Shown piece after piece: positions 1 to 11,495 of a stretch of DNA of 64,000 nucleotides. The notes under the pieces are model-generated. The model worked only from the letters and a program-made list of their open reading frames with translations. It was not told where the DNA came from and searched no databases. The DNA is taken from NCBI GenBank assembly GCA_003260075.1, contig QLIY01000252.1, positions 2,506 through 66,505 on the forward strand. Reading direction: 5' to 3'. Both the position numbers and the translations under genes were made by a program. The first letter of the stretch is position 1; each line of letters begins with the position of its first letter. Origin of the DNA: Phallusia mammillata. Lineage: Eukaryota > Chordata > Ascidiacea > Phlebobranchia > Ascidiidae.

Positions 1-3000
1 GTGGCGTCTTGCCTGCACCGCTGTAAATAAAAAAAATGAATTTGTGCACACGCAGTTAACTTACCAACCTGAACTTACATGAATGCTTTGACCACTTGAG
101 TCAAATGCTTCTGATTTTGGAAGTTAAAAGTAACCAGGACCACAATCATTAAAACAAAGACAATAGACGCCGTAACAGCCGCAATTGAAATTGCTTCGGA
201 TACCGATAGGGAATTTTCATCTGTGTAAGTTGGTCGAAGTATTGGTTGTCTATCTTTATCGTTGTCCATCTTTGTTAGCCTCATTGAACTAGAAATTTTA
301 GCCTCCGGATTGGCTATTTTAGAGGTGTATGGGGCTGCGTTGCTCATATCTAAAATAACATTACATAGTTATGCAGTCTTTTAGTTTGAAATAAAACATG
401 TTGTTACCCTTCACATCTATTGATATCATAAGTGAGTTGTGCTTGACGAAATGTCTGGTGCCAATAATATCGCTTGTCTTCATAAATTGACTGTATCCCC
501 ATCCACCGTTTGTCCACTGGTTTATGAAACAATATTGGTATTATGGCTAGTTATTAATTCCTGGAACATATTTAAATTAATACCAACCCCTGTCGGTTGA
601 CTCCAGCAAGATTCGCAATCGTCGTTTGTGATAAAATGACTGTATTGGTTCATCCTGATCTGTGCATCGGATTCTTGGTCAACCACTGACATTTTAATAT
701 TTCTATCATAGAATGGCCACTTCAATTTATCATCATTGACACCCATAGCGACGTAGTAATACATAGCTAAATATTCGCCGTTGGAACCATCAGCTCCAGC
801 AGGAAAGACCTAAAAATTAGTTGTCATTGCTGTTTTATTGTTTTTTTTGCGAATTACCTTCGTTTACCTACCGTTACATAAAATGCATATCCATCATCAG
901 TGTACATAATAGGGCTCAACACGTAATCACCGGTTGATGAACTAGCAAGTAATTCTGAATAGTCGTGAATAACAAAATAACTGGTCTCACAAGGTTTGTC
1001 TAGAACTGTAATGTCATCGACTGCTATCACATCAAGGGTCTGACCACCTACAAGCAAAAACGCAGGGACATAAAAACTAACGATTCCACACAAATTAAGT
1101 AAGAAATACCTGAATTAGCTACAAACACGAGTTTGTATTCTGCTGGTGCCGAAATGGTAAGACGCTCAATGTTCCAATAAGTTTCGTGGTCGCCAGTTAA
1201 TGTTGTAACAGGTGACCCCAGTTGTAATATGTCGCCAGTTGATGGGTCAATTGTTGCAACATACACACTATTCCGATTATTTTAGCTTAACCTATGTCGA
1301 CTGATTTGTATAAGAACCTTCAAACGCGTATTTGCGCTTGCTACCTTAATGATGCTGGGCTGTTGGTCGCAAGATCCATGTAGTAGAAAAACTCGAGACA
1401 CTGCTGGGGCACATTTGATTTCAAGCGCATTGCTCGCATATTTGCAACTTCGTTTAAGTCTGCATTACTGTCAAAGAGCATGTAACTTCCTACAAATAAA
1501 ATGAAAACAAAAAATGTCATCAAACTGGTTGATGGATGCTCAAGTTGCTTTCGATCTTACCGTATCCGTCAATCCCGCTAGTTCCATCTGTATTCGGAAC
1601 GTTTGGTGAAACTGTCACAGTTGTCGATTCACCAATCGTGTATCTAAATAAACGTTTGCAAAATTTCTAGAGACTGTTAAACAAAATTAACTCGATATTT
1701 TGACCTATCGGTCATTGTTGTGGATAATGCCAGCTGCTTAATGAAAACATGGTGTTAGCACAAAAAATTACCACATGTTATGACATTCACAAATGTTCAC
1801 GATACCTTAACCAGTCAGCATCGTCTGTAGATTCTTGTACATAGCCGCAAACAGATTCGCTCTCAAAGTTGCAAGTATATGAAACTCTCAGGGGCTCCGC
1901 TGATTATCAGAAAAAAGAGATATAACGGAAATAATTTGAAAAGCAAGCATTTAACACCTACCGCACTGGTACATGCGGTTAATTTTTGTCACGTCTCCAA
2001 CACTAAACGTTCGTCTTTGACCAATCACGTCTTGAAACGCAGGGTCAAGTGTTATGATGGTTTTCTGACCATTTGATCTGAAATCAATAAGTACCTTATT
2101 TGAAAGGAAAACTATTAACATAAAAATAAACCTACGTGAATGCCGTATCTGAGTAATGCATAACGGAATTGTAGTCGTAAGGTACCCTTCTGTCATCAAT
2201 CACATCGTAACTATATGAGTCGAAAGCATACTCTTTTTCTGAAACACAAACAGTATCTAACAGTTAGATTGTAAGACACGATGTTTAAACAGCAATAGAA
2301 CAATTTTCTTTGCTGATACTAGCAAATTGTAACTTACTAATCATAAACTATGCTAATACCTGGGGTGATGTTTTCTGTTTGAATTGTCACGTAATCATTT
2401 CGATCTGTTCGACTCTGTTCATGATAAATTCCAAGGGCGTGCATTATTTCGTGTATAACCGTTGACATTGATTCACATCCAGATCCTATCGAAATGGTTT
2501 GATTCCCCCCAACTTGACCCCCGTATGACCAACACCTGTTGTTTTATTAACTTGCTTTGAATCCGTTTATTTCTTTATTACTTTGCCAACATTTAATTGT
2601 TTTATTTACTTTTACTAGATAAAAATATAAAAGTAGTGTACCCGTCTAAAGGTTCAAAGTAAATATAACTAGTTTCAGTTGTTCTATCGACGAAGCTCAA
2701 ACAAGTCCGCATTTCGTATTCACGAAGAGCTTCATCAATTGCTGCTAATGCCTACACAAGAAAGTCTTTAAAGAAACATACGAAATACGAAACAAAAATA
2801 TTGAATTTTCTTAACCTGTAGATTAAGATCTGGTGAATACGAAACCGGTATAGATCTGGTGTCCCAGAATTTTCCCTCGTCAACCAACGTGTTGTAGGTG
2901 TTTACTGATGCAATATCGCCATCAAGAAGTCCTTTAGCTGCATTGGAACATAAAATTCAATGCAATTTTGGAGTTGTATTACAATGAGATTGAGTGACAC

Positions 3001-3320
3001 ATACCAGCGTTTATTTTGAAGATATCTCTTTCTTGGAAAGCCTCAAACACTTTGATGCTGTCTTGACCTCCAACGAAAAGTTCTGAAACAATCGTAACAT
3101 TTTAATTTTCTGTGAAATGAAATGTTGCAAAAAAACATTTTCTTACCACTTTTGATCGAAACTCCACCTGCACTATTAATCTTAAACTCCCGTGACGTAC
3201 GATTGGCCTAAAAAAAACTTGCCTATAACATTGTATGATGAAATTGTAGTTAAATATAATATATACCTGCACTGCAAGCACACCGGAGAACACAAAGAAA
3301 ATGAAAAATAGATTCCTCAT
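1..3320 (-). CDS. meprin-like astacin metalloprotease, copy 1 (17 exons, last exon cut by window edge)
   Basis: Predicted membrane-anchored secreted zinc endopeptidase. Exons on the minus strand: 3267-3320, 3147-3207, 3005-3082, 2816-2937, 2642-2751, 2360-2535, 2136-2238, 1962-2077, 1806-1899, 1561-1643, 1345-1489, 1110-1267, 872-1047, 588-809, 408-516, 79-349 and 1-20 (partial). All splice GT-AG and I see no stop. Order: signal peptide, propeptide with DGDI (the astacin aspartate-switch position), astacin domain with HEIMHALGIYHE and Met-turn SVMHY, MAM domain opening CNFE, MATH domain with NDDKLKWPF, transmembrane helix, tail. This is the meprin architecture, without a visible EGF module. 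The 3' part (1 to about 2400) is nearly identical to 35261-37660, while exons 1-5 differ clearly from the other copies. Function is inferred from family; substrates are unknown. Confidence 0.88.
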
Positions 3321-3611
3321 GACACTTGCAAGAATCAAACCTAAAGCAATTTTAAAGCTCACTAATATATAAGTTAGACTTATATATTGTATAACACGAC
3401 TTCTAGAAATGTAGATCAACTACCCAATTATTCCACTGCAGTTATAATTTTTTAATTGACAGAGAACCCAAATCACGTTGCATAAGCTATTTGAATCCAA
3501 TAATTGATTTGATGACAACAAAATAATTATGCACCTATGTCCAGTAGCGTATCTGCACTTAAAAAAAATCGGTTCATGCCTTGCTGATTTGCGAAGAAAC
3601 CAAGGAACTGC

Positions 3612-3620
3612 CTTTATATA
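3612..3620 (-). promoter_or_regulatory. TATA-like box upstream of meprin copy 1
   Basis: Minus-strand TATATAAAG about 290 bp before the start codon. A TATATATAGA sits at almost the same distance upstream of copy 3 (38871-38880). The pseudogene copy has no clear equivalent. The distance implies a longish 5' leader. Inferred only. Confidence 0.35.
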
Positions 3621-3689
3621 CTCCGATTTTTGCCAACATTTTCGCAACACGTCAAAGTACAGTGGGTGAACAGCACGCATAACAGGCTA

Positions 3690-5000
3690 TTGATTTCTTG
3701 CTTGCGCAAGTTTATTACAAACCAAGTATTGGTAGATCGATAACTCGCCCACAACCTGTTATTGCAGTCTTACATTAAAATTAATTTCGAGTTGTATGGA
3801 ACAATGGGTTCTTGTATAAGGAACATTGTGCCGTATCGAATATCAATCAATCTTTACAGCATGTGCCAGACCATTTTATATTTTGTTGATTCTTTTGAGC
3901 AAACGTTTATTACAAACCAAATGTTTGTTAAAGAATACATAGCCTACATCCTGTTGTTGGAGTCTTGCATTTAAATTAGTTTCGAGTTACAAAGCACAAA
4001 GTTTCTTGTAAGTTATGAGGAGCATTGTGTTACATCTCATTTGCCAGTAATTGCCGATTTCTATTGATTCCCGCTTTTCCTCACTACAACTTGTGTTGTA
4101 ACCTAGTGCGTTGTGTGACGTAACAATGGACTGCCAGTTTTGTGTGATANCTCTCTCCGGTTACCACAACAGTTGGTAAGATTTGTGCTATATTTCTGCA
4201 TTTAAAGCGCAGTGTGTTAATGTCATGCTTTGTGCAGAAACCGATTCCGATACGTTTCCTAACGTTTCCTATACGTTTCCTATTCGTTTTCATCGTCCTA
4301 CATTCAAAGAATTCGCCTAATAAGATCAGCAAAACATCTATCTGTGTGGACTGGTTGTTGGAGGCTATTAGGAATCGCGTTTCAATTCTCTCCTCGTGTG
4401 ACGTTCCGCGCTGTAACCGGGGCGCGTTCACGGGACGTTACACATTGTGTTGCATCGAAAATCAATCAATCTTTACAGCATGTAACAACACATATTACAT
4501 TTTGTTGATTCTATCGAGCAAACGTTTGTTACAAACCAAATATTTGTTAAATGATATATAGCCCAAAGCCTGCTGTTGCAGTCTTGCATTTAAATTAGTT
4601 TCGAGTTGCAAAGCACAATAGTTTCCTGTATGAGAAGCATTGTGCTGCATCGAAAACATTATAAACTTTGCAACATGTTCCGAGCGAAACTTTGTTACAA
4701 GCAAATTTTGGTTAAAGGATAAACAACCCACAGCTTTATGATGCAGTCTTGAATTTAAATTAGTTTCGTGTTTTGTTGTTGGTTTACTTGGGGGAGCATA
4801 ACGCTGCAACGAAAACAAATCAAGTTTTGCAGCATGTTCTATCACATAGCTCTTTAAACATATTCTTTCATATATTACATGTTGTTAATTCCATCGAGCG
4901 AAAGTTTGTCGCAAAGCAAATATTTGTTGAAGGATAAATAATGTAGCCCACAGACTGCTGTTGCCGAAATCTTGCATTTAAATTAGCTTCGAGTTTAATC
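3690..5000. repeat. diverged tandem repeat, unit about 165-225 bp, 5' of meprin copy 1
   Basis: Recurring words in fixed order: CACAACCTGTTGTTGCAGTC, ATTTAAATTAGTTTCGAG, GCACAATGGTTTCTTG, CATTGTGCTGCATCGAAAAC and CAAACGTTTGTTACAAACC. Copies start near 3720, 3930, 4440, 4640 and 4880. Related units occur at 12430-12900, 18500-18600, 33760-34230 and 38930-39290, so the repeat travels with meprin 5' flanks. A lone n at 4150 marks an assembly join inside it. No gene is visible. Confidence 0.7.
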
Positions 5001-5009
5001 TTGCATTTG

Positions 5010-6424
5010 ACTTAGCTTCCATTTAAATTACTCTTCTGTTACGCGTAACTGATGTACGGTCATTTTTGTTGCCATATTAAATTCATGTACGGCAATTGCT
5101 GCCTCTACAACAGCTTTTAAGTACGGCAATTGCTGCCTCTACAATACCGATGTTTACATCGAAAGGCACGTGGAATGTTTTACTGGCTGCAAAAGCGAGC
5201 GTGCCGAGTGAAAGTGCACATACCTCTAGCACAATCCTCGCCCAGTCCAAAGCACAAAATCACTACACAACTGTTCATGTCAAATGTTTGCAAGTTAAAT
5301 TTGCATGTTGTTGTGTTTTCATGCACCCCTTGCACAATTGCAAGGTATGGATATCGCCAAAACTGGAAGACAATTTCTTTTAAACAATTGCGATAATAAA
5401 ATTGGTAAGTGAATCAATTTACGGCAGAGCACGAGTTGATTTTCGTGTTGCATTGTATGTTTGTAAATCGTACTGTTATCGTACTTGTTTTTTTATCCAG
5501 TACACATTTGTAATTTATATGTTTTTTTTCACAGAGCCCATGGAGAGCAGGAAGCATTTTTCGCCATATTTGTAATGCGATTGTATCGTGGTAAATTCTT
5601 ATCGTATAGCACGTCTTTACCGCCACGACTCTTTACTCCTACCCTGTGTTCATATATAGAACACAGGTAATCCCTCTAGCGCCGGAGTATTTGTAGCGGT
5701 CATGTGCTTTAAAACTACCATCATCATGGCACTTTGGTTTGGCTAACCATAAAGTAATGGAAAATTTTTACTTTGCAAGCATGACTTTTCGTTCCATGGA
5801 AATTAAATGATGCTTTTGCGACATATGGTATTGAGCGGTGTAACTTTACTGTTCCATGGGTTCTCATGATTCAGTAACTGTTGAAGTACATATTCAGTGT
5901 CGTTGTTCTTTCACTGTTACATGTTCCTGTCTTCCTGATATGTTCCAACAGCTTGACCATAAGATAGGCTATTGCGTAAACTGGGTATTTCGAAATAGTT
6001 GTGATATCAATTGCAGTGCTGTATATCTTTGCAAGCGTTTAACTTAAAACAAACTAATAACTGGTGTGAGTAAAAGAAGGTACTGTTATGCAATGATCGC
6101 AAGAAAAACGAGTATCATTTTATGGGGGGGGGGGGGGGGGGGGGGACACAAACACTAAATTGATCTTTTGTGGATCATGTCAGCTCTATGTAGCAAGCGT
6201 TAAGAATCGTAATAATGAACTTACTTTCTACTGCAGACAACCGACACGAGCCACGAGCAGCAGAAGAAACAATAAGCTTCCGAGTACAGAATAACATAGC
6301 CCAAGAAGTTTAGTTGACGCAAGAGAACATTTCAAAACCAATAGTCAGTCCAGGGCCTTGTTTTATTCATTGCGGGAACCGCACGCACGAGCCCTCGCAC
6401 TTGTGATAAGTCAAACTTTGTCAC
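5010..6424. other. no gene recognised
   Basis: AT-rich sequence with only short open frames and no recognised domain. A near-exact 25-bp duplication lies around 5086-5145 (tacggcaattgctgcctcta repeated). A run of 22 G at 6124-6145 is probably a disguised gap. Confidence 0.5.
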
Positions 6425-6740
6425 TTCACAAACAGTTCGCTTAAAAAAATCATTTCCTAATTGACTGAATACGATCCAACATTGCAGGTAAGTTCTGGCT
6501 GTTGTTTTCTAACAAATATATCAGACGCAGCGGATGTTGTTGGGGCAGTGAAGATTTTTGCTGAAAATATCCACATGCTCTAACAAACTTCGGGGTATGA
6601 CGTCAAAAAGTGTCACGTTTTTTATACAAAAATAAAAAACATTTTTCTTAACACTTACTCAGTCAACTGTTATATTATCTGAAGTTTGTTGAAAAAGTTA
6701 CAAACCAGTTGTATGGGATAAATTTCCACTAGTAATATGC
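6425..6740 (+). repeat. dispersed repeat, other copy inverted at about 46795-47150
   Basis: Shares blocks with the reverse complement of 46795-47150, including AACAGTTCGCT..AAAAAAATCAT and a block around GGGTATGACGT..AAAA. Likely an old transposable element. From 6740 to 7184 I see nothing further. Confidence 0.45.
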
Positions 6741-7184
6741 ATCACTTAAAATTTATCGAAAAGAAAAGGTTTTAAAAGTTTGATTTGCATGATTTAAGAC
6801 TTATTATGTCTAAAATGGCAAATATTATCATGTAGTTTTGCAGATAAGGGAGTACAGCAAGTGCCACACAAGCTGAAAAAAAATTATTACATTTTTTGTC
6901 TGATTTTGTGAAGAAAGACAACTTTTATATTTGTCAACGCTATTTTCGAAAAACTACGTTAGCAACAAACTAAAGCAGTCGCTTTGTTGTGTCGGCATGT
7001 CTTGCATGACCGTGAATTAAAAAAAGGCAACTCAAACAACCAGTTTCATACTCAAAAACATTTATTGCTGTAACAACAAAATCACATCGATATACGCAAG
7101 TAGGATTGCGAGCCCGGAAGAAATTACAAAACAAATTTTGTTGACACATTTACAAATATATTTTTAATGCGCATGCAGGCTCCA

Positions 7185-7953
7185 CTACTTTTTATCAATA
7201 TCCACAGAGAAGTTGACGTGACCCTATCGTGGCTTAAAGTTTGCACCGGTGTAGTCAGGAGGTGGCGTCTTGCCTGCACCGCTGGAACAAGAAAAAAATG
7301 AATTTGCGCACACGCAGTTAACTTACCAACCTCAACTTACATAAATGTCTTGACCACTTGAGTCAAATACTTCTGGTTCTGAAAGTTAAAAGCAACCAGA
7401 ACCACAATCATTAAAACAATGACAATGGATCCCGTAACAGCCGCAATGGAAATTGCCACTGATTCCGACAAGGAATTTTCCTCCGTGTAAGTGGGTCGAA
7501 GTATTGGTTGTCTATTTCCATTGTCACCCTTATGTCTTAGCATCAATCTCCTGATCTGTTACTTTTAAGGTGTTTGGTGCTGCGTTGCTCATATCTAAAA
7601 AAAGTTGGGGGGGGGGAGCCGCAATTGAAATTGCCACTGATTCCGACAAGGAATTTTCCTCAGTGTAAGTGGGTCGAAGTATTGGTTGTCTATTTCCATG
7701 GTCACCCTTATGTCTTAGCATCAATAAACTATCTCTTAATCTCCTGATCTATTACTTTTAAGGTGTTTGGTGCTGCGTTGCTCATATCTAAAAAAAGTTA
7801 CATTGTTGTGAAAACTTTAGTTTCTCAAAAAAACGTGTTGTTACCCTTTACATCTATTGATATTATGAGTGAGTCGTGTTTGACGAAATGTCTGGTGCTA
7901 ATAATATCGCTTGTCTTCATAAATTCACTGTATCTCCATCCACTGTTTATCCA
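7185..7953 (-). pseudogene. meprin 3' remnant (exons 15-17 only), left copy
   Basis: Tail exon 7185-7281, transmembrane exon 7341-7594 and final MATH exon 7845-7953 keep their splice sites. Exons 1-14 are missing. The transmembrane exon has an in-frame stop shortly after its start (..DAKT then TAA). A second, slightly different version of the same exon (about 7617-7787) follows a 10-G run, which looks like two alleles placed end to end. The tail still encodes PPPDY. Confidence 0.8.
7607..7616. other. G10 junction (probable disguised gap)
   Basis: Exactly ten G. The sequence after it restarts about 170 bp upstream in the same exon, with allelic differences. Confidence 0.75.
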
Positions 7954-8280
7954 CTGTTTTTAGGAGAAGTATGTATTTGAACCCTACACATATTCGCAGT
8001 GTCAGTACGAGAGTTTGCGTATGAAACTAATGTGGAAACAACTATGTGCCTTTCGTTGACGTTGCACTGACTATTGCTATGTATATACACACAAAAATTC
8101 CATCAGATAGGTTATATCAGCACTTAATAAAATCACTTTTTTGTCTTAAGAAACAAAAACAACAAAACATGTTTATAATTTTGTTATTTTGCGAATAAGA
8201 AACTAAGTTATCCAGAATTTATTACGCCGCGTCGGAAGCGGAAATATATACGTTGAACTTTAATCGATAGTTGTTTGGAC

Positions 8281-8700
8281 ATGGCGTGGAGGTTTTGTGG
8301 TTTTGTGGTAAGGCTTGACTGAATGCGAATAAACATCGCGTGCAGAGGGGGGGGGGGAGTAGGAGAGTTTGTGTATGAAACTAATGTGGAAACAACTATG
8401 TGCATTTCGTTGACGTTGCACTGACTATTGCTATGTATATACACACACAAAAATCCATAACATAGGTTATATCAGCACTTAATAAAATCACTTTTTTGTC
8501 TTAAAATACCAAAACAACAAAACATGTTTATAATTTTGTTATTTTGCGAATAAGAAACTAAGTTATCCACAATTTATTACGTCGCGTCGGAAGCGGAAAA
8601 ATATACGTTGAACCTCAATCGACAATTGTTTTGATTTAGCGTGGAGGTTTTGTGGTAAGGCTTGACTGAATGCGAATAAACATCGCGTGCAGAGCTCAAA
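8281..8700 (+). repeat. dispersed GCGTG-ending module, two copies separated by a G-run
   Basis: The core reads roughly GTTTTGTGG..GGCTTGACTGAATGCG then AATAAACATCGCGTGCAGAG. Copies at 8281-8346 and 8640-8694 are separated by an 11-G run at 8347-8357, and the stretch between repeats 8005-8340. Related modules lie at 11830-11910, 28275-28345, 28580-28650, 30275-30345, 33170-33240, 44220-44350, 50250-50350 (inverted) and 54250-54470. Confidence 0.5.
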
Positions 8701-8825
8701 CCTCATGTCAGTTTTCATGTGCACGGTCGCGTAACACAGCGTTGGAAAATGTTGTTTTTGGGTTAGATGTATGGCAGTCTAAAGTATATAGTGGTGTTTA
8801 ATTCTTATAATATACATTCTACTTA

Positions 8826-9360
8826 AAGCAGTGGTCGGTAAGCTTTTTTGCACTGCGGATCGGTTTGAAACTGAAATTCTTATCACGGACAGCTCTTTAA
8901 AAAGCACAAATGTTCAGCACTGAAAACTAATTATAGTTATTACAACTTTGACTCAATGCAAACCTTGAGCAAGTTTTATGCGGCCCGGTAGCAAATCCCT
9001 CACGGACCGGCACCGGGGGGGGGGGGGTACAGAAGTAAAATCAACTACATCAAATACATAGTTGTTATTACATTGATTATTTTTTGGCAGGTTAATCCCA
9101 TGAAGGTATTCTATATTTATTTGGGGGGGGGGTCCGACCACTGATTTAAAGGGTGGACACTGAACGAAATGTTATAACTTCCATGTTATAATATCATGAT
9201 AAAATAAATAAGCACTAAACATTTACCCCACACCGGAGATTAATGACAAAAACAAACTACTAAAGATCTTTATTACAGCACAAAAATCGGTAATGTAGGG
9301 GGGGGGGACCAGTGGTTCTGACCACTGATTTAAAGGGTGGACACTGAACGAAATTTTATA
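8826..9360. mobile_element. hAT-type MITE broken up by three G-runs
   Basis: The left end CAGTGGTCGGTAAGC and the right end GGTTCTGACCACTG match the intact copy at 30478-30692. Between them three G-runs (9015-9027, 9123-9132, 9298-9307) bound fragments that belong further downstream and appear in back-jumping order. The disorder is therefore probably an assembly product. Confidence 0.7.
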
Positions 9361-9639
9361 ACTTCCATGTTATAATATCATGATAAATTAAATAAGCACA
9401 AAACATTTACCCCACACCGGAGATTAATGACAGAAACAAACTACTAAAGATCTTTATTACAGCACAAAAATCGGTAATGTACAAATTAGAACACAAAAGT
9501 AAAATCAACTACATCAAATACATAGCTGTTATTACATCGATTATTTTTTGGCAGGTTAATCCCATGAAGGTATTCTATATTTATTTTTTGTCTGTTCAAT
9601 AACTATTGTCCAAACAAAATATTAAACAACTATATGCCT

Positions 9640-10872
9640 TCAGGGGACCATAGAGATCACCTGCTTTCCCTTTTTCCTAATATCAGGTTCAACATATCCT
9701 GGCAAAGGTGGTCTTGCTTCTCTTTTTTCTACTCTTTTCTGAATTCCTGGTTGCGTATAGCCTGGAGGTTGTATTATTTCCCTTTTCTTTACACTTTTAT
9801 GGTCAGCAAATCTGAAAAGCATTTAAATGATGAATTTATATGATTTATATGCATTTAAATGATGAATTAATATGATTGTGGCGTTTGCAAACTTTTCGAA
9901 ATTTTAACCAACCAAAAAATTTGACATCATTTAATCGAAAAAAATAGCATCATTTTGCTTTGTTGCCTAAAGCATGGGTCGGCAACCTTTTTTGCCCTGC
10001 GGACCGGTTTTGAGCCTAAAATTTGATACCGGACCGGTCCTAAAAAAACTACAAATATTTAGCAACAAAAACGCCTAAATTAGTTTACCATTACAGGGAT
10101 ACATCGGAAAAAATGTTTTAAAGCATTTGACCTGAAAGATTATACGGCTTGGTTACAAACTCCTCGCGGACTGGTACTGGGCCGCGACCCGGCGGTTGCC
10201 GACCACTGGATTAAACAACCTAATTGTTTTACTCATTAAATAATCACCTAATTATGCCATATCCACCAACCTCCCTGTAATGTTAAAGCACCAATATCGA
10301 GCTACATCATTGCACTTGATGTAAAATTATTTGGAAGTGGACGATAAGTTGAAGTTCAAACTTAGCTATAAAACCCAAACAGAAGGTTGTTGTTCTGTGA
10401 ATTGACTATTTATCAAATTGCAGGTTGGGAAAGTTATATAATTGCAACTGCTTTTGCACGTTTTCAGAAAACAAAACTAACATGTTTTGACTGATTTAAC
10501 CTTTTGAAGTGGATCATTTGCATCGACTCGCATTTGCGTGAGAAGTCGTTTTAATTTTAAGATTTATTACATACATTTTCGGCGCCATACATAAGGAACA
10601 ATGCAAATTGGCAAACAAAATTTGATGCAACAGACCAATAATCCTAAAATGCTTTCTATTTTACAAAAATTGTGTGTACTGGAAAAGTAAAAACTTGAAA
10701 CACTAAGTTTAATTGTATTGTTTTAGATTTTCATTTTTATTTATATTAAGGTAGTGCATGAAATGAAAGCTTAAATGCGCAAAACTGACCCGACTGCCTT
10801 TGCTTTGCCGACCTCTGCATAGTAGCATATCAGAAGGACGCTGACAAGAATGAGGGCTCCACAAAATTTCAT
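9640..10872 (-). CDS. secreted dibasic propeptide, family member A (two exons, 84 aa)
   Basis: Exon 1 (10790-10872, 83 nt) encodes start MKFCGALILVSVLLICYYAE, a signal peptide, and ends in phase 2 before donor GTCAGT. Exon 2 (9640-9811) opens after TTTTCAG and stays in frame to TGA. Exon 2 reads FADHKSVKKR, then EIIQPPGYTQPGIQKR, VEKR, then EARPPLPGYVEPDIRKK and a short end. Two related PxPGYxxPxI segments lie between Lys-Arg sites, as in a precursor cut by furin-type or prohormone convertases. No cysteine occurs after the signal peptide. I know no described homologue. The intron holds a MITE (9973-10208). The near-identical copy is at 31005-32205. Confidence 0.72.
9973..10208. mobile_element. 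hAT-type MITE in the intron of member A
   Basis: Imperfect terminal inverted repeats, CATGGGTCGGCAACC on the left and GGTTGCCGACCACTG on the right. GC-rich ends (CGGACCGGT) around an AT-rich core. Confidence 0.75.
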
Positions 10873-11197
10873 CTTTAGTTTTTAAAATTCTTTACCCAGC
10901 ATCAGTTTGCAGAAAACACCTGTAAATAGCTTCGCCAGCCACCAAAGTCGCAAATTATATTGCCGGGCCTTTTTTCTGGGGCGGCTTGCCTGCAGTCCTT
11001 CTTCTTTTTTTCCCAAAAAATACACGAGCAAGACAGAAGGCAATCGCATTTTTTGCAAATTTTTGGTTGATCAGCAAAACATTATTATTTATTTAATTCG
11101 TCATGAATTTTAAGTCAACCGACGAGCAATGTTAGCACACGAAACCAAATATGAATTTTAAAAAAGAAAATTTTGTGTTTTACTATTTTCTTACACT
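10873..11197. other. 5' flank of member A, no gene
   Basis: Shared with 32206-32530 and, more distantly, with 51846-52060 and 52620-52725. It presumably holds the promoter; I see no convincing TATA box. Confidence 0.4.
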
Positions 11198-11483
11198 CAT
11201 TCATAGCTTGTCACGCCAGTGCTGGAGCCAGGTGAGGGCCTCTTCCGTGATGTCCCTCAAAGATTGGTCAACGCATGCTGGGCCAAGAGGGCAGCGGGAT
11301 AATATATGGTCCATCGATTGAGTTTCTAGGCCACATTCGCAATATACATCCTGTACGAAGCCCCAGTTGTAGAGGTTTGCATTGGTGCGCCCAACAGCGA
11401 GCCCCATTTAGGGAGCATCAGTCCCTTCTTGTCAAGGTAGGTATCTTTTGGAGTGATTCCGAAGGGTCTGAAATGGCGGGTAT
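11198..11483 (-). mobile_element. 5'-truncated non-LTR retrotransposon (LINE), C-terminal zinc-knuckle end
   Basis: Minus-strand translation contains GRTNANLYNWGF, CECGLETQSMDHIL and CPLGPAC, the C-terminal cysteine-histidine region typical of Jockey/CR1/I-clade ORF2 proteins. A frameshift separates it from the upstream PKWGS-like part. Direct repeats ttttcttacact at 11186-11197 and 11484-11495 are the target duplication. The paralogous site near 52714 carries the sequence once and is empty. Confidence 0.8.
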
Positions 11484-11495
11484 TTTTCTTACACT

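Noticed and set aside
9634-9843. Plus-strand 69-codon frame
   Set aside because: Antisense of exon 2 of member A.
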